Assembly: GCA_010672965.1 (NCBI GenBank)
Contig: JAAHFN010000025.1
Location: forward strand, 1-64,000
Direction of reading: 5' to 3'
Length of the DNA stretch: 64,000 bases
Origin: Oscillatoria sp. SIO1A7
GTDB taxonomy: Bacteria > Cyanobacteriota > Cyanobacteriia > Cyanobacteriales > Laspinemataceae
Shown here: one piece after another, positions 8,822-17,210 of the stretch
Layout of the letters: every line of letters starts with the position of its first letter
Position numbering within the stretch: position 1 is the first letter of the stretch
Notes under the pieces: model-generated
The model's database searches: none
What the model saw: only the letters and a program-made list of their open reading frames with translations
Told to the model about the DNA's origin: nothing
Made by a program: the position numbers and the translations under genes

Positions 8822-9150
8822 CTAATTGAAGACTAGGAATTATTTATAGCAGATTACGGTCCCCCGTCGCCTCCCTTGTTCCCGAAGCCAACCCTGAAAT
8901 TTATCCTTGGCAGACCACTAGCTTGCACGAATGTAGCAGTTTGCGCCACCAGAGGAATAAGCGGTCAGCAGTCAGCAATAAGCGATCGGCGGTAGAATCC
9001 AGCTTCCCGTAGGACAGGCGAGACGCCCGTCCTACGCAGAGGACTTAAGCATTTTTCCAATGCCCAATTTTATCCTGAGCCTGTCGTAGGCGTAGCCCCC
9101 CTCCGGGGCGTAGGGGCCCAATGCCCAATGCCCAATGCCCAATTCTTTCA
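8822..9150. repeat. Gene-free spacer
   Basis: No gene. Notable pieces are a CAGTCAGCA repeat (8960-8975), the palindrome CCGTAGGACAGGCGAGACGCCC... (about 9007-9041), and a CAATGCC heptamer run (9117-9141). Confidence 0.65.
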
Positions 9151-9156
9151 AGAATC

Positions 9157-10356
9157 CTAAGCTCTCTGCAATTGCCGCTCTTCCTTTTGCAGCATTTGTT
9201 CGTATAGCCTTTCTAGCTGAGTAATGTTTGCACTGAGAGTGTAGCGTTCTACTACTCGCTGGCGGGCTTTGCGACCCAGCACCTGGATTAATTCCGGTTG
9301 GTCTTTGAGCAGAGGCAGCAGAGTTTTGAGCTGAGTAGTTATTTCTTGGGTGCGCAGAACTATCCCCGCGCCTTCCTGCAAAACTTCCCCATCTGCCCCT
9401 ACGTCGGTGGCGATGCAAGCTACGCCGCAGGCCATTGCCTCCAACAGAGATAGAGATAATCCCTCTACTAAAGAAGGCAGAATAAATACATCGGCTCCTC
9501 GGAGAATTTCGATACGCTGCTGCTCGTCGGCGATGTAGCCCAACCACAAGATATTATGTTCTGGCCCATAAGAAGCCCGCAAAGAGGGTGCCAATGGCCC
9601 ATCGCCAACGATCGCCAACTTGCAGCCCGGGCCGAGGTCAGACTGCTTCCAAGCCTTGAGCAGCACTTCGATATTTTTTTCCATCGCCACCCGGCCTTGG
9701 TAGATAAACAAGCGCTGGGCATTTAGCTGGTATTTTATTTGAGAATATCCCGGCGAATATTTCTGTACGTCAACGCCATTGGGAATAACTGCTACGCCAG
9801 ATCTAGGAACGTTCAGACTGGCGAGCAATTCCCGCTGGACTTCGGAAAAAACAATAGTGCGATCGTAGTTGGGCAGGCAAGGAGCATATAACTGATAAGT
9901 CAGATGTTGCAGCCGCTGTCTTCCCGATGTCAGCGGGCGGATATAGGAACCAAAAGGCGGATGGAAGGTTGCCACCAGAGGTAGATTTAATTCCGCGCAG
10001 ATTTCCGGCAGAACAAAGTCCAAAGGAGATAGAGTCAGAGAGGCATGAACTATATCTGGCTGCAACTGACGTAGCGCCTTGGTCAATACTTTGCTGGATT
10101 TTAGAGTCGGAATCGTATATATAGTGGATTTATAAATACAGGGGAGAGACACCTCCGGGCAGTCCGGCCATTCTTGTTTGATGGCTGGTTGCGAATCCAG
10201 GGAACGGACTGGACTTTCCGAGACTGGTGCGGTTTCTTGGACAAAATGCAGAAAGCTGACTTTGTATCCCCGGTCTAATAAGGCATTGGTTATTTCCCGA
10301 GAATAAGTAACGTTCCCGCAGAAAGGCGATTTTTTTCCCAACCAGGCGATATGCAT
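9157..10356 (-). CDS. Glycosyltransferase family 4 protein
   Basis: 399 residues with the GT-B architecture. The N-terminal acceptor domain begins 'MHIAWLGKKSPFCGNVTYS', in which a Gly/Asn loop takes the usual nucleotide-sugar position. The C-terminal donor-binding domain has 'IPNGVDVQKYSPG', 'YQGRVAMEKNIEVLLKAW', 'LAIVGDGPLAPSL' and the EX7E signature in 'EGLSLSLLEAMACG'. Retaining transferases of this family build cell-surface polysaccharide, lipid or sucrose-type glycosides in the cytoplasm or at the inner membrane face. Neither donor nor acceptor can be inferred, and there are no polysaccharide genes next door. Length and start are normal. Confidence 0.88.
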   Translation of the reverse strand: MHIAWLGKKSPFCGNVTYSREITNALLDRGYKVSFLHFVQETAPVSESPVRSLDSQPAIKQEWPDCPEVSLPCIYKSTIYTIPTLKSSKVLTKALRQLQPDIVHASLTLSPLDFVLPEICAELNLPLVATFHPPFGSYIRPLTSGRQRLQHLTYQLYAPCLPNYDRTIVFSEVQRELLASLNVPRSGVAVIPNGVDVQKYSPGYSQIKYQLNAQRLFIYQGRVAMEKNIEVLLKAWKQSDLGPGCKLAIVGDGPLAPSLRASYGPEHNILWLGYIADEQQRIEILRGADVFILPSLVEGLSLSLLEAMACGVACIATDVGADGEVLQEGAGIVLRTQEITTQLKTLLPLLKDQPELIQVLGRKARQRVVERYTLSANITQLERLYEQMLQKEERQLQRA

Positions 10357-10481
10357 ATAAGTTTTTTTTCTAGTCTTAGCTCTTGAGAGTTATATTAAAG
10401 GTATTTTGAGAATCGGTCAGCAGTAATTTAACGATCGCTCCCTGGGGCGATGGCACCAGTCAGTGGCAAAGGGAGCAGAGC

Positions 10482-10592
10482 CTAGTGGCGCGTCCAGCTT
10501 AAAATTGTGGCAAACTACCTCAATAGCCCCCCAATTTATCGGGGGGTTTGGGGGTATCGAACCCACAATTTTAAGCGTCGCCTTGCCACTAG
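10482..10592. mobile_element. Inverted-repeat element, TIR CTAGTGGC...GCTTAAAATTGTGG
   Basis: About 111 bp. Left arm CTAGTGGCG..AGCTTAAAATTGTGG and right arm CCACAATTTTAAGCG..TTGCCACTAG are inverted copies with small gaps. The loop holds its own CCCCCCAATTTATCGGGGGG hairpin. I saw no second copy in the window. Confidence 0.65.
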
Positions 10593-10653
10593 CCCGCGCT
10601 ACATACCGGGACTTGCGCAGCAAATTTAGTACCAGCGTTCGGGCGATCGCGTT

Positions 10654-10804
10654 ATATCAAGTCCGCGTAGTTGTTCCACAAAAAAAATTGGAATCTCCCG
10701 TAGGACGGGCGTCCCGCCTGGGAGCTTAGGCTGGTAAGGACTTTTCGGAAGCCCGTCCTACGCAGGACTTGACTTTTTTTGGGGCATTCAACCCGACATG
10801 ATAT
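10654..10804. mobile_element. MITE-like element, family D copy 1
   Basis: 151 bp, ends ATATCAAGTCC ... GACATGATAT. The core carries the palindrome CGTAGGACGGGC...GCCCGTCCTACG and an A-run 'CCACAAAAAAAATTGG'. A copy of exactly the same length lies at 44192-44342. Confidence 0.75.
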
Positions 10805-10839
10805 TACTGGTCTATGCCCCCTGGCAGCCCGAACGGCGA

Positions 10840-10955
10840 CGGGACTTACGCTTGCCTGTCCATATGGCGCGTATTTGTAGGGGCAATCCCAAGAGCGCAC
10901 CGAAGGGAGAGCGTTGCTCTCGCCCCGATCGCTCTTTGTCGTTGCGTAAGTCCTG
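10840..10955. mobile_element. MITE family A copy (116 bp)
   Basis: CGGGACTTACGC ... GCGTAAGTCCTG ends with the 5-bp duplication GGCGA on both sides (10835-10839, 10956-10960). The interior is longer than in the 91-bp copies. Confidence 0.8.
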
Positions 10956-11069
10956 GGCGACTACACGTTCGGACGATCGCGATCGCTCGGCTATGCCCCA
11001 GAGGGCAGGCTACGGATTGGTACATTATTAACTTGCAAGTCCCTATAAGGCGCTACATCCCGCGCCATC

Positions 11070-12677
11070 TCAATTAACCCCTGGCTTTTCGGTTACCGCT
11101 TTTTTGGAAATATACCAGTTTAAGCCGCCTCCTGCGATCGCAATTATTGCCAAACCCAGCAACACCACTCGCAGGCCCAGAAACGCCTCGGCAATGCTGG
11201 CGATCGCAAGGGGCAAAGTCAGAGCAATATTAACAGCGTTATTTTGCAATCCAAATACTTTTCCCCGCATATCCTCGGGAGTTTCTGCTTGAATAGTAGT
11301 CTGCATCGGCACTCCGACCATTGCCCCAAAAAAGCCCAAGACTCCAATCATAAATAGAACCGGCCAGAGGTGCTGTCCGAATAGAGCGATGCCGCTCAGG
11401 GATACTGCCATGCCGATGGAGCCGATTAAACTTAATTGGCGGTGGGAGAAAGAGGCTCCAAAATGTCCCATAATACCGGCGCTGACTCCCATACCCGCAC
11501 CGCTCGCCGCTAGCAACAAGCCAAATTGATCTGCCTTAATTTCCGGCATAATCTCAGCCATCCTAACTGCCAGAACTGCTAAGGCGGCAAAAATGCAGAA
11601 TAAAATAACGAGCTGGCTCATGGCGGAGCGAACGCGGTGGTTTTTGCCGAGATAGCGCAAGCCATCGCGAATATCTTCGAGAACATGGGGAGATTCTGCC
11701 TGGGAATCTTTAGGAGTTTCTCGAATTTTCAGCAAAAGTAAAATTAATCCCGCCAGACAGTAGCTGCCTCCCACTACTATTTCCTTGCCCAATCCTTCCC
11801 CCAAGCCGGACAACAAGGAATCGGCAAATTTTAATACCGGCTCTCCTACGGCAAATCCCACAATTACCGAAGCCATCATAGTAGTGGTGTAGAGGGAGTT
11901 CGCTGCCAGGAGATGCTGGCGATCGACAATTGAAGGAATCGCCGCCTGTTCTGCAGGGGCAAAAAATTGGGTTAGAGTCGAAACCAAAAAAGTAACGGCG
12001 AGCATCAGGCAGAAGCCGAGGGGCAAGTGCATCGGCCCGAACTCCAGCCCTACAGACGCCCAGAGCAGGAATGGCAGGGTTAAGACCAAGCCTCCTCGCG
12101 CCAGGTTGCTGATAACTAGCACTGGTTTCTTCCGCCAGCGATCGACTAAAGCTCCAGCGAGGGAACCAAAAAGAACGGCAGGAATAGTAAAGGCTATTGT
12201 AATGGCCGAAACCCAACCGCTAATAGCTTGGTCTGAGTTGTCAAATTGACTGGCAATCAGAGCGATCGTCAATACCAGATAGACTTTATCGGCGAGCTGT
12301 GAAAAGACTTGGCCGCTCCAGAGGGTTAAGAAATTGCGGTTTTTCAAAACCGGCCCGAATCCTCCCTCGGGTTCTGGAGACTCTGGCACCAAAGCTGCCG
12401 GAGTTGCGGATATATCTTTTTTGCCAATCGCCTCCGTCTTTGCTAGCTCTGGCAGTTCTACAGACGATTCGGCAATAGAATTCTCGGCAATGGATTTTTC
12501 GGCAGTCGGTTTTTCGGCAGTCGGTTTTTCGGCAGTCGGTTTTTCGGCAATAATGCGGCGATAGGGAACGCGAGCGCTAGCTAAACCTTGGCGGCCGACG
12601 GTTTTTTTTGCTTCTAACTCCCCATTGCTAGGAGGAGATTTGATTGGGGTTTCTAAATTGCGATCCGATAAGCGCAT
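11070..12677 (-). CDS. MFS transporter with repeat-rich N-terminal tail
   Basis: 535 residues. The first ~110 are hydrophilic and include a pentapeptide reiteration AEKPT/AEKSI/AENSI/AESSV encoded by a 15-bp tandem repeat at about 12470-12550. The rest is a twelve-segment Major Facilitator: 'LWSGQVFSQLADKVYLVL' opens the first helix, 'GALVDRWRKKPVLV' is the conserved cytoplasmic loop between TM2 and TM3, and 'FFAPAEQAAIPSIV' matches the MFS_3 (enterobactin-exporter-like) group. It is likely an inner-membrane exporter of unknown substrate. The tail is probably cytoplasmic and disordered. It is a lone gene; the leader at 12678-12770 is rich in T-runs. Confidence 0.85.
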   Translation of the reverse strand: MRLSDRNLETPIKSPPSNGELEAKKTVGRQGLASARVPYRRIIAEKPTAEKPTAEKPTAEKSIAENSIAESSVELPELAKTEAIGKKDISATPAALVPESPEPEGGFGPVLKNRNFLTLWSGQVFSQLADKVYLVLTIALIASQFDNSDQAISGWVSAITIAFTIPAVLFGSLAGALVDRWRKKPVLVISNLARGGLVLTLPFLLWASVGLEFGPMHLPLGFCLMLAVTFLVSTLTQFFAPAEQAAIPSIVDRQHLLAANSLYTTTMMASVIVGFAVGEPVLKFADSLLSGLGEGLGKEIVVGGSYCLAGLILLLLKIRETPKDSQAESPHVLEDIRDGLRYLGKNHRVRSAMSQLVILFCIFAALAVLAVRMAEIMPEIKADQFGLLLAASGAGMGVSAGIMGHFGASFSHRQLSLIGSIGMAVSLSGIALFGQHLWPVLFMIGVLGFFGAMVGVPMQTTIQAETPEDMRGKVFGLQNNAVNIALTLPLAIASIAEAFLGLRVVLLGLAIIAIAGGGLNWYISKKAVTEKPGVN

Positions 12678-12769
12678 AATTATAGTTATAAGATTGATTC
12701 TTAGCTAGCTTTTTAGTTGTTTTTTTAGTTGTTTTTTTAGCTGGCCTTTTATTTGTATTAACTAGGTGC

Positions 12770-12850
12770 GATAGGGCCTAGTGGACAAGGAGATCGGGAG
12801 ACAAGGTAACAAGGGGACCGGGAGACAGGGGAAGGGGAGGGTAGGGGAGG
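12770..12850. repeat. GGGAGACAAGG-type low-complexity repeats
   Basis: Purine-rich degenerate tandem repeats downstream of recO and the family-E element. The stretch 13003-13080 that follows E1 contains AACAGCC(A/G) repeats. No gene seen. Confidence 0.6.
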
Positions 12851-12863
12851 GTAGGCTTTCAAA

Positions 12864-13002
12864 GGTATGTTTTTTAGATTTGATGTTGTTAAGCCACGAC
12901 CAACCCTCGAAATAAGGCGTAGGGGCGATAGCATTCCCGAGATATCCTTTGCTATAAACTAAATTTATAACCTGGAATGCTTCGCCCCAGAAATTTATGC
13001 CC
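12864..13002. mobile_element. Family E element, copy 1 (one end lost)
   Basis: Starts 'GGTATGTTTTTTAGATTTGA' and runs to '...CAGAAATTTATGCCC'. It is nearly identical, in reverse orientation, to 14330-14468 on the other side of recO. The outer terminal repeat on the right is missing. Confidence 0.8.
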
Positions 13003-13082
13003 ACACCTCCGACAGCCAACAGCCAATACCCAACAGCCGACAGCCGCTATCCACTACCATACGGCGAATTGGATATTGTTTC

Positions 13083-14150
13083 TTAAGTAATCGTTTCTTG
13101 GGTATAACTGTCCAGAGGGGTGGCCGACCGTATCTGCCGCTCGAACTGATATTCGGTATAGCCCCGCAAAAGCCGCTCTAGGGAAATCCAGATCCTATCT
13201 AGGGCGCGGGAGCTGGGCATCCGCGCCGACGGATCCGAGAATAATCTTTCTAAAGGCGGTAGCTCTGCATAGCTCAATTGCTGGAGTATCGCTAATTCGG
13301 CGGCACTTAAGCGAGCGTTCAATTGCCGAGAGTCTAATTGCCCAGAGTTTAACTGCCCGGAATTTAACTGCCGAGCGTCTAATTGCCGAGAGTTTAACTG
13401 CCCGGAATTTAACTGCCCGGAATTTAATCTCGGTTTCGGCCTATTGCTCCGGGACGGATCGATCCGGAACGCATTGCCTTGGTTGCCATTACTTTGGCTG
13501 CCATTACTTTGGTTGGCATTGGTTAGAGACCTTGCCTGCCCGGGGCGATCGCCGCTAGATAAACTTCTGGATAAACTGACGGCACCGCCAGCGGAAAAGC
13601 TAAACCCTACTTTCCAATTGGGGTTTTTGAAATCTGGGGTTAGGGTAAGTCCTGTGAGGCAGCAGTTGTGAACTTGGGGAGCGACGCCGGCGAAAGCGAG
13701 GAGGTGATAGATGCCTTGGGTTAACAGGGGCATGACCGGGACCCGAGAGGACGCTTGGGGAACAGCGGGCGATCGCTCTATCCGGCTTAGGTGTTCGCAG
13801 GTTAAGTCAAATAATTCTTCTTGGGGTTGTTCGCTGAGGGCTTGGCAGAGTACCAACTCTGCAATGTATTGTCCCGCCGCCAATTTTCCCAAGTCTCTAC
13901 TGAGCCCGGGATAGGACTTGATGGTCTGAGCTTGGGTAATCTTGGCCAGAGATCTTCCTCTATATAGGAGTAGCTCGTTGACTACAAATAACTGCGATCG
14001 CCCCGAAAGCTTCGACCTTGGCTTGCGGGCTCCCGGAGCCGTTGCCCGAATCAAGCCCTCCTCCCGGGTCAAAATCGTCACCAGCCGGTCCGACTCCCCT
14101 AGGGGCATATTTTTGAGATTAATTCCCGTCGCTTTATAGGTTCGACTCAT
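13083..14150 (-). CDS. recO: DNA repair protein RecO
   Basis: 355 residues from the ATG at 14150, which begins 'MSRTYKATGINLKNMPLGES', the normal RecO start. A longer frame to 14234 only reads into mobile-element sequence. The N-terminal OB fold ('SDRLVTILTREEGLIRATA', 'GARKPRSKLSGR') binds DNA and SSB; the helical part includes the cysteine pair in 'HNCCLTGLTLTPDF'. RecO loads RecA on SSB-coated gaps and anneals strands. Oddity: about 75 extra residues follow 'FSFSAGGAVSLS', rich in Asn, Ser and Gln, with a 5-residue reiteration (LNSGQ / LNSRQ / LDARQ) encoded by a 15-bp repeat at about 13316-13432, before the normal tail resumes at 'LSAAELAILQQL'. deoC lies upstream on the same strand, the usual cyanobacterial pairing. 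Confidence 0.92.
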   Translation of the reverse strand: MSRTYKATGINLKNMPLGESDRLVTILTREEGLIRATAPGARKPRSKLSGRSQLFVVNELLLYRGRSLAKITQAQTIKSYPGLSRDLGKLAAGQYIAELVLCQALSEQPQEELFDLTCEHLSRIERSPAVPQASSRVPVMPLLTQGIYHLLAFAGVAPQVHNCCLTGLTLTPDFKNPNWKVGFSFSAGGAVSLSRSLSSGDRPGQARSLTNANQSNGSQSNGNQGNAFRIDPSRSNRPKPRLNSGQLNSGQLNSRQLDARQLNSGQLNSGQLDSRQLNARLSAAELAILQQLSYAELPPLERLFSDPSARMPSSRALDRIWISLERLLRGYTEYQFERQIRSATPLDSYTQETIT

Positions 14151-14171
14151 ATTTTTGGAAGACCACGGGGC

Positions 14172-14220
14172 GATCGCGGGGAGATTGCCCCTACAAAGAC
14201 TAGATATGGATATAGGACTT
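14172..14220. mobile_element. Half of a family-A element
   Basis: 'GATTGCCCCTACAAAGACTAGATATGGATATAGGACTTA' (in pieces) matches one arm of the 91-bp family-A element. The opposite arm is replaced by other sequence. It provides the false N-terminal extension of recO. Confidence 0.5.
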
Positions 14221-14287
14221 AAACACAGACACAATCCGTAGGGGCAGTGCCCCCGGGAGAGCCCCTCTCCCCACTCCCTTTCCTCGG

Positions 14288-14468
14288 GGTATGTTTTTTA
14301 TAATCCTTCTTTTTGGAGTTGCCAGGGAGGGGCATAAATTTCTGGGGCGAAGCATTCCAGGTTATAAGTTTAGTTTATAGCAAAGGATATCTCGGGAATG
14401 CTATCGCCCCTACGCCTTATTTCGAGGGTTGGTCGTGGCCAAAAAACATCAAATCTAAAAAACATACC
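14288..14468. mobile_element. Family E element, copy 2 (complete)
   Basis: 181 bp with inverted ends GGTATGTTTTTTA / TAAAAAACATACC. The interior is almost identical to copy 1 but inverted. It lies between deoC and recO. It shares the motif 'TCTGGGGCGAAGCATTCCAG' with family C, so the two families are related. Confidence 0.8.
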
Positions 14469-14509
14469 CTTTCCACACTTCCCCTACTTCCCACCCTTCC
14501 CACCCTCCT

Positions 14510-15190
14510 CTACTCTCCCTCCCTCGCTTCTTCCCGTTGCCGAATGATATCTGGCCCGCGAGAGGTGCCCAAGCGCGTCGCCCCAGCGGCGATTAAATCC
14601 AAGGCTTGCTCTGGGGTGCGAATGCCTCCCGATGCCTTAATGCCGATTTGGCCTTTAGTAATTTCGCGAAGTAATTTCACATCGGCGATCGTTGCCCCGC
14701 CATGAAAACCCGTGCTGGTTTTTAGAAAAGCCACCCCAGCATCCATACAGATTTCGGCGGCAAGTCGCTTTTCCGCATCGGTCAGGAGAGTGGTTTCTAA
14801 AATTGCCTTAACGACCTTGCCCGTTTCCTGGCAAATTTCGGCAATTTCCCGATAAACTTCATTGGTCTTGCCCGCCTTCAGGGCTCCCAGATTTAGCACC
14901 ACATCCAGTTCCGTCGCCCCATTCTCCACTGCCTCTTGGGCTTCGTAGAGTTTAGCTCCGGGGGTCGTGGCCCCAGTAGGGAAGCCTATTACCGTACAGA
15001 CTTTCGGTCTTTTGCCGTGGAGGAGATTGGCCGCTTGTAGCACTGATGCCGGATAGACGCAAACCGTTGGGAAATGAAATTGGTCTGCTTCTTGGCACCA
15101 CTCCTCCACCGCGATCGGGGTGGCGGTGGGATTGAGCAGGGCATGATCTATATATAGAGCCAAATCCAGGTCTAGTTGAACTGCCGCCAT
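14510..15190 (-). CDS. deoC: Deoxyribose-phosphate aldolase
   Basis: 226 residues, normal length. It cleaves 2-deoxyribose 5-phosphate to glyceraldehyde 3-phosphate and acetaldehyde in deoxynucleoside catabolism. TIM-barrel signatures: '[13 protein letters not shown]' at the start, '[11 protein letters not shown]', '[14 protein letters not shown]' with the catalytic Asp region, '[10 protein letters not shown]' and 'FLKTSTGF', whose Lys forms the Schiff base, then 'IKASGGIRT'. It is upstream of recO on the same strand. The 360-bp gap between them contains a complete family-E element and half an A element, so co-transcription of this usual pair may be impaired. Confidence 0.95.
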   Translation of the reverse strand: MAAVQLDLDLALYIDHALLNPTATPIAVEEWCQEADQFHFPTVCVYPASVLQAANLLHGKRPKVCTVIGFPTGATTPGAKLYEAQEAVENGATELDVVLNLGALKAGKTNEVYREIAEICQETGKVVKAILETTLLTDAEKRLAAEICMDAGVAFLKTSTGFHGGATIADVKLLREITKGQIGIKASGGIRTPEQALDLIAAGATRLGTSRGPDIIRQREEAREGE

Positions 15191-15524
15191 TACCGTACCT
15201 GTTCGCGTTTTAATTATGAAATGTTATCACATTTATTAAAATTGTTAAAAAAGTTTAAGAAATTTGTTCTCTGGCGGGCCTATTGTTTGGGTAATGGCGA
15301 TAAGGGCTGTCTGCCTCGGCAATGGCGGGCAGGGTTACAAGGGGGTAAAAGATTGAAGGTTTGTCCTGCATGCTGCTGTCGAATAGTGGCTATAACCCCC
15401 TATTGACCCCCCGGTGTGGTAGGAAGTCCTGGTTTTCTGTAGGATAAGTTAGAGACAGTCTAATCCCTGCAAGAGAGCGGAAACTCCCACAGCCAACTAA
15501 TATTAGTATTTTGGAGCAAACAAA
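15191..15524. promoter_or_regulatory. Divergent intergenic region deoC / small ORF
   Basis: About 330 bp between divergent genes. The half next to deoC is AT-rich (15205-15260, many TTAAA/AAATT), fitting a promoter, but no clear -35/-10 pair is readable. No coding sequence or element end seen. Confidence 0.3.
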
Positions 15525-15776
15525 ATGAGAACTTATTCGGCATCTGGCGACAGAACTGTTGTTGGCTATATCTCAGGAAAGAAAGGCCAATACGAGGTCT
15601 TTTACCGAGGTAGTTTTGGGGACTTGTACTTCCACAACTCTGCTAGGAACGTAGCTACTCGATTTCGTAAAAAGGATAATGGAAATTATCTAGGCCCTGA
15701 TGGTTCGGCCTACTATAATAACCAAAGTGTGATTGCTGCCATCCAGAACAGGTACAATTTGGGGCAGTACGATTGA
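15525..15776 (+). CDS. Small hypothetical protein
   Basis: 83 residues, unrecognised. It is basic and aromatic-rich ('GYISGKKGQYEVFYRGS', 'DLYFHNSARNVATRF', 'YLGPDGSAYYNNQSVI'), with no signal peptide or membrane segment. Tyr, Gly and Asn content is high throughout and the frame has no repeats, which argues for a real gene. 'TTGGAG' lies 8 bp before the ATG as a plausible ribosome-binding site. A family-C element begins 12 bp after the stop. Confidence 0.6.
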   Translation: MRTYSASGDRTVVGYISGKKGQYEVFYRGSFGDLYFHNSARNVATRFRKKDNGNYLGPDGSAYYNNQSVIAAIQNRYNLGQYD

Positions 15777-15787
15777 CCATAATCAGT

Positions 15788-15885
15788 TATAGCGGTTCTC
15801 AAATAAATGCACCATCTTCAAGTGCAGTCACCGCAACGGTTTCAGCCGTTTCAGATATATTCACTAACTTGAGAACCGCTGTATA
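15788..15885. mobile_element. Short family-C-type element
   Basis: About 98 bp with near-perfect inverted ends TATAGCGGTTCTCAAAT / ACTTGAGAACCGCTGTATA. The interior ('GTGCAGTCACCGCAACGG') differs from longer family-C copies, so it is a variant sharing only termini. Confidence 0.75.
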
Positions 15886-15934
15886 TTGGCGAAAAGCGAA
15901 TTATCACAGGGATGCGCAGGGATGCGATCGCTCA

Positions 15935-16025
15935 CAGGACTTACGCATACATAGCTAGTCTAAGGCCACCTGTAGGGGTCAACGGCCGTTGACCCCTACT
16001 ACAGGAGCGATATGCGTAAGTCCTA
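15935..16025. mobile_element. MITE family A copy, 91 bp
   Basis: CAGGACTTACGCA ... TGCGTAAGTCCTA; 5-bp duplication GCTCA on both sides (15930-15934 and 16026-16030). The interior has a perfect GTAGGGGTCAACGGCCGTTGACCCCTAC palindrome (given as its halves GTAGGGGTCAACGG / CCGTTGACCCCTAC). Confidence 0.88.
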
Positions 16026-16031
16026 GCTCAG

Positions 16032-16131
16032 GGGAGCATTTCACTTTTGTAACGGGGCAGCCCGGAGGGCTTTGTTTGTGTAGCCGCGCCTTTAGGCGTC
16101 AGGCGGATAGATACGAAATTGAAATGCTCCC
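16032..16131. mobile_element. MITE family F copy, 100 bp
   Basis: Ends GGGAGCATTTCA ... TGAAATGCTCCC with an 8-bp duplication TAGCTCAG on both sides (16024-16031, 16132-16139). It lies against the family-A copy: its left duplication contains the last two bases of that element and its GCTCA repeat, so F inserted after A. Confidence 0.85.
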
Positions 16132-16139
16132 TAGCTCAG

Positions 16140-17039
16140 TTAGATCTCCTCTGGGTTGATGCCTGCGGAATTGAGCTTTTCTTTCAATAGAGCAAGCTCT
16201 CGCAGAGCAACTTCTTTAGCTTCTCGCTCCTGCTCGGCCTGCTGCCGCTCCTGCTCGGCCTGCTGCCGCTCCTGCTCGGCCCGCTGCCGCTCCTGCTCGG
16301 CCCGGTGCCGCTCCTGCTCGGCCCGCTGCCGCTCCTGCTCGGCCCGCTGTCGCTCCTGCTCGGCCCGCTGCTGTTCTTGCATGACCCGCTGTTGCTCTAG
16401 CATGACTTGCTCTTCTAGCCACGGTAGCATCTGGCCATTTTCGTCCCACCAGCGCAACCAATTTCCAGTGCGATTCTGTTTGGTGCCAAACCAGACTCCC
16501 AGAAATAATCCCATTTCAGCAATCCAGTAGCGATTATTCTCATCTGGTTTTTGCTGGCGATATTTTTGCGACTGTAGCTCGTGGACTTCTAGCCGTCCTT
16601 TGCGCGGCGAGAATATTGCATAGATTGGCACTTGCAAAATTTTCTCGTAATAATACCACTTACCTACTGGTGCCTCTGAGTCTTTTGAATATTCTCCTCC
16701 TTTTGTCTCCGATAAAAACTCCATTACGATAGCCGGCACATCTCCTTCGATATGAGGTGTATAGCTGCGGCGCTCTCGCTCCTGTTCCCTCGGCAAAACA
16801 GAAGGGACGTAAAACCAATCCGGTGCTTTTGTCGTCAGTTTTCCATCTATGGTGGCGCAAACAGCTACATTCGTGCAGGCTAGCGCCGTTTCGGGCAATC
16901 GCCCTGCTAAATGTAAAGCGTCGCTTAAGGCAACAGCGATAGGGGTTTGGATCGTGTTATCCACTGGTTCGTCATCTAAAATAAAACTCTCTGGTATTTT
17001 TTCCCAGGTAATGACAGGTTTTCTTAGGGTTACTGACAT
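16140..17039 (-). CDS. Uma2 family (DUF820) protein with coiled-coil tail
   Basis: 299 residues. The N-terminal ~200 form a PD-(D/E)XK-like Uma2 domain: 'KAPDWFYVPSVLP', 'PAIVMEFLSETKGGEYS', 'KWYYYEKILQVPIYAIFSP'. Uma2 proteins are very numerous in cyanobacteria and are called putative nucleases, but their role is unproven. From about residue 205 the chain becomes a heptad coiled coil built from near-perfect EQERQRA units, encoded by a 21-bp tandem repeat (about 16225-16375), then ends 'ELALLKEKLNSAGINPEEI'. The repeat number probably varies between strains. A family-C element starts 38 bp upstream of the ATG and the family-F duplication touches the stop codon, so both ends of the gene are bracketed by mobile sequence. 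Confidence 0.85.
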   Translation of the reverse strand: MSVTLRKPVITWEKIPESFILDDEPVDNTIQTPIAVALSDALHLAGRLPETALACTNVAVCATIDGKLTTKAPDWFYVPSVLPREQERERRSYTPHIEGDVPAIVMEFLSETKGGEYSKDSEAPVGKWYYYEKILQVPIYAIFSPRKGRLEVHELQSQKYRQQKPDENNRYWIAEMGLFLGVWFGTKQNRTGNWLRWWDENGQMLPWLEEQVMLEQQRVMQEQQRAEQERQRAEQERQRAEQERHRAEQERQRAEQERQQAEQERQQAEQEREAKEVALRELALLKEKLNSAGINPEEI

Positions 17040-17076
17040 AATCTCCTCGGGTAATACTGTTGTTTATTGTAATATA

Positions 17077-17210
17077 TAGCGGTTCTTAAATTGATGTAAT
17101 TTTTCTGGGGCGAAGCATCCCAGTAAGGAAATTATTTTTATACAGCAAAGATGGTCAAGGGGGATGCTGTCGCCCCTACGTTTTCGTTCATTACAATTTG
17201 AGAAACGCTA
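17077..17210. mobile_element. MITE-like element, family C copy
   Basis: 134 bp, ends TAGCGGTTCTTAAATTGATG ... TTGAGAAACGCTA. The interior has 'TTTCTGGGGCGAAGCATCCCAG' (as two overlapping pieces) and 'GGATGCTGTCGCCCCTACG', as at 2.6 kb and 44 kb. Confidence 0.8.

Larger units (their letters stand above)
10608..11043. mobile_element. Composite: family-B element invaded by D and A elements
   Basis: The left end 'GGGACTTGCGCAGCAAATTT' and right end 'ATTATTAACTTGCAAGTCCC' belong to family B. Between them sit a complete family-D element (10654-10804) and a family-A element (10840-10955). This is nested insertion, so family B entered here first. The flanks of the outer element do not match, so its own duplication has been lost. 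Confidence 0.65.

Noticed and set aside
16156-16530. 124-codon Ser/Cys/Arg frame opposite the Uma2 gene
   Set aside because: Antisense reading of the 21-bp coiled-coil repeat.
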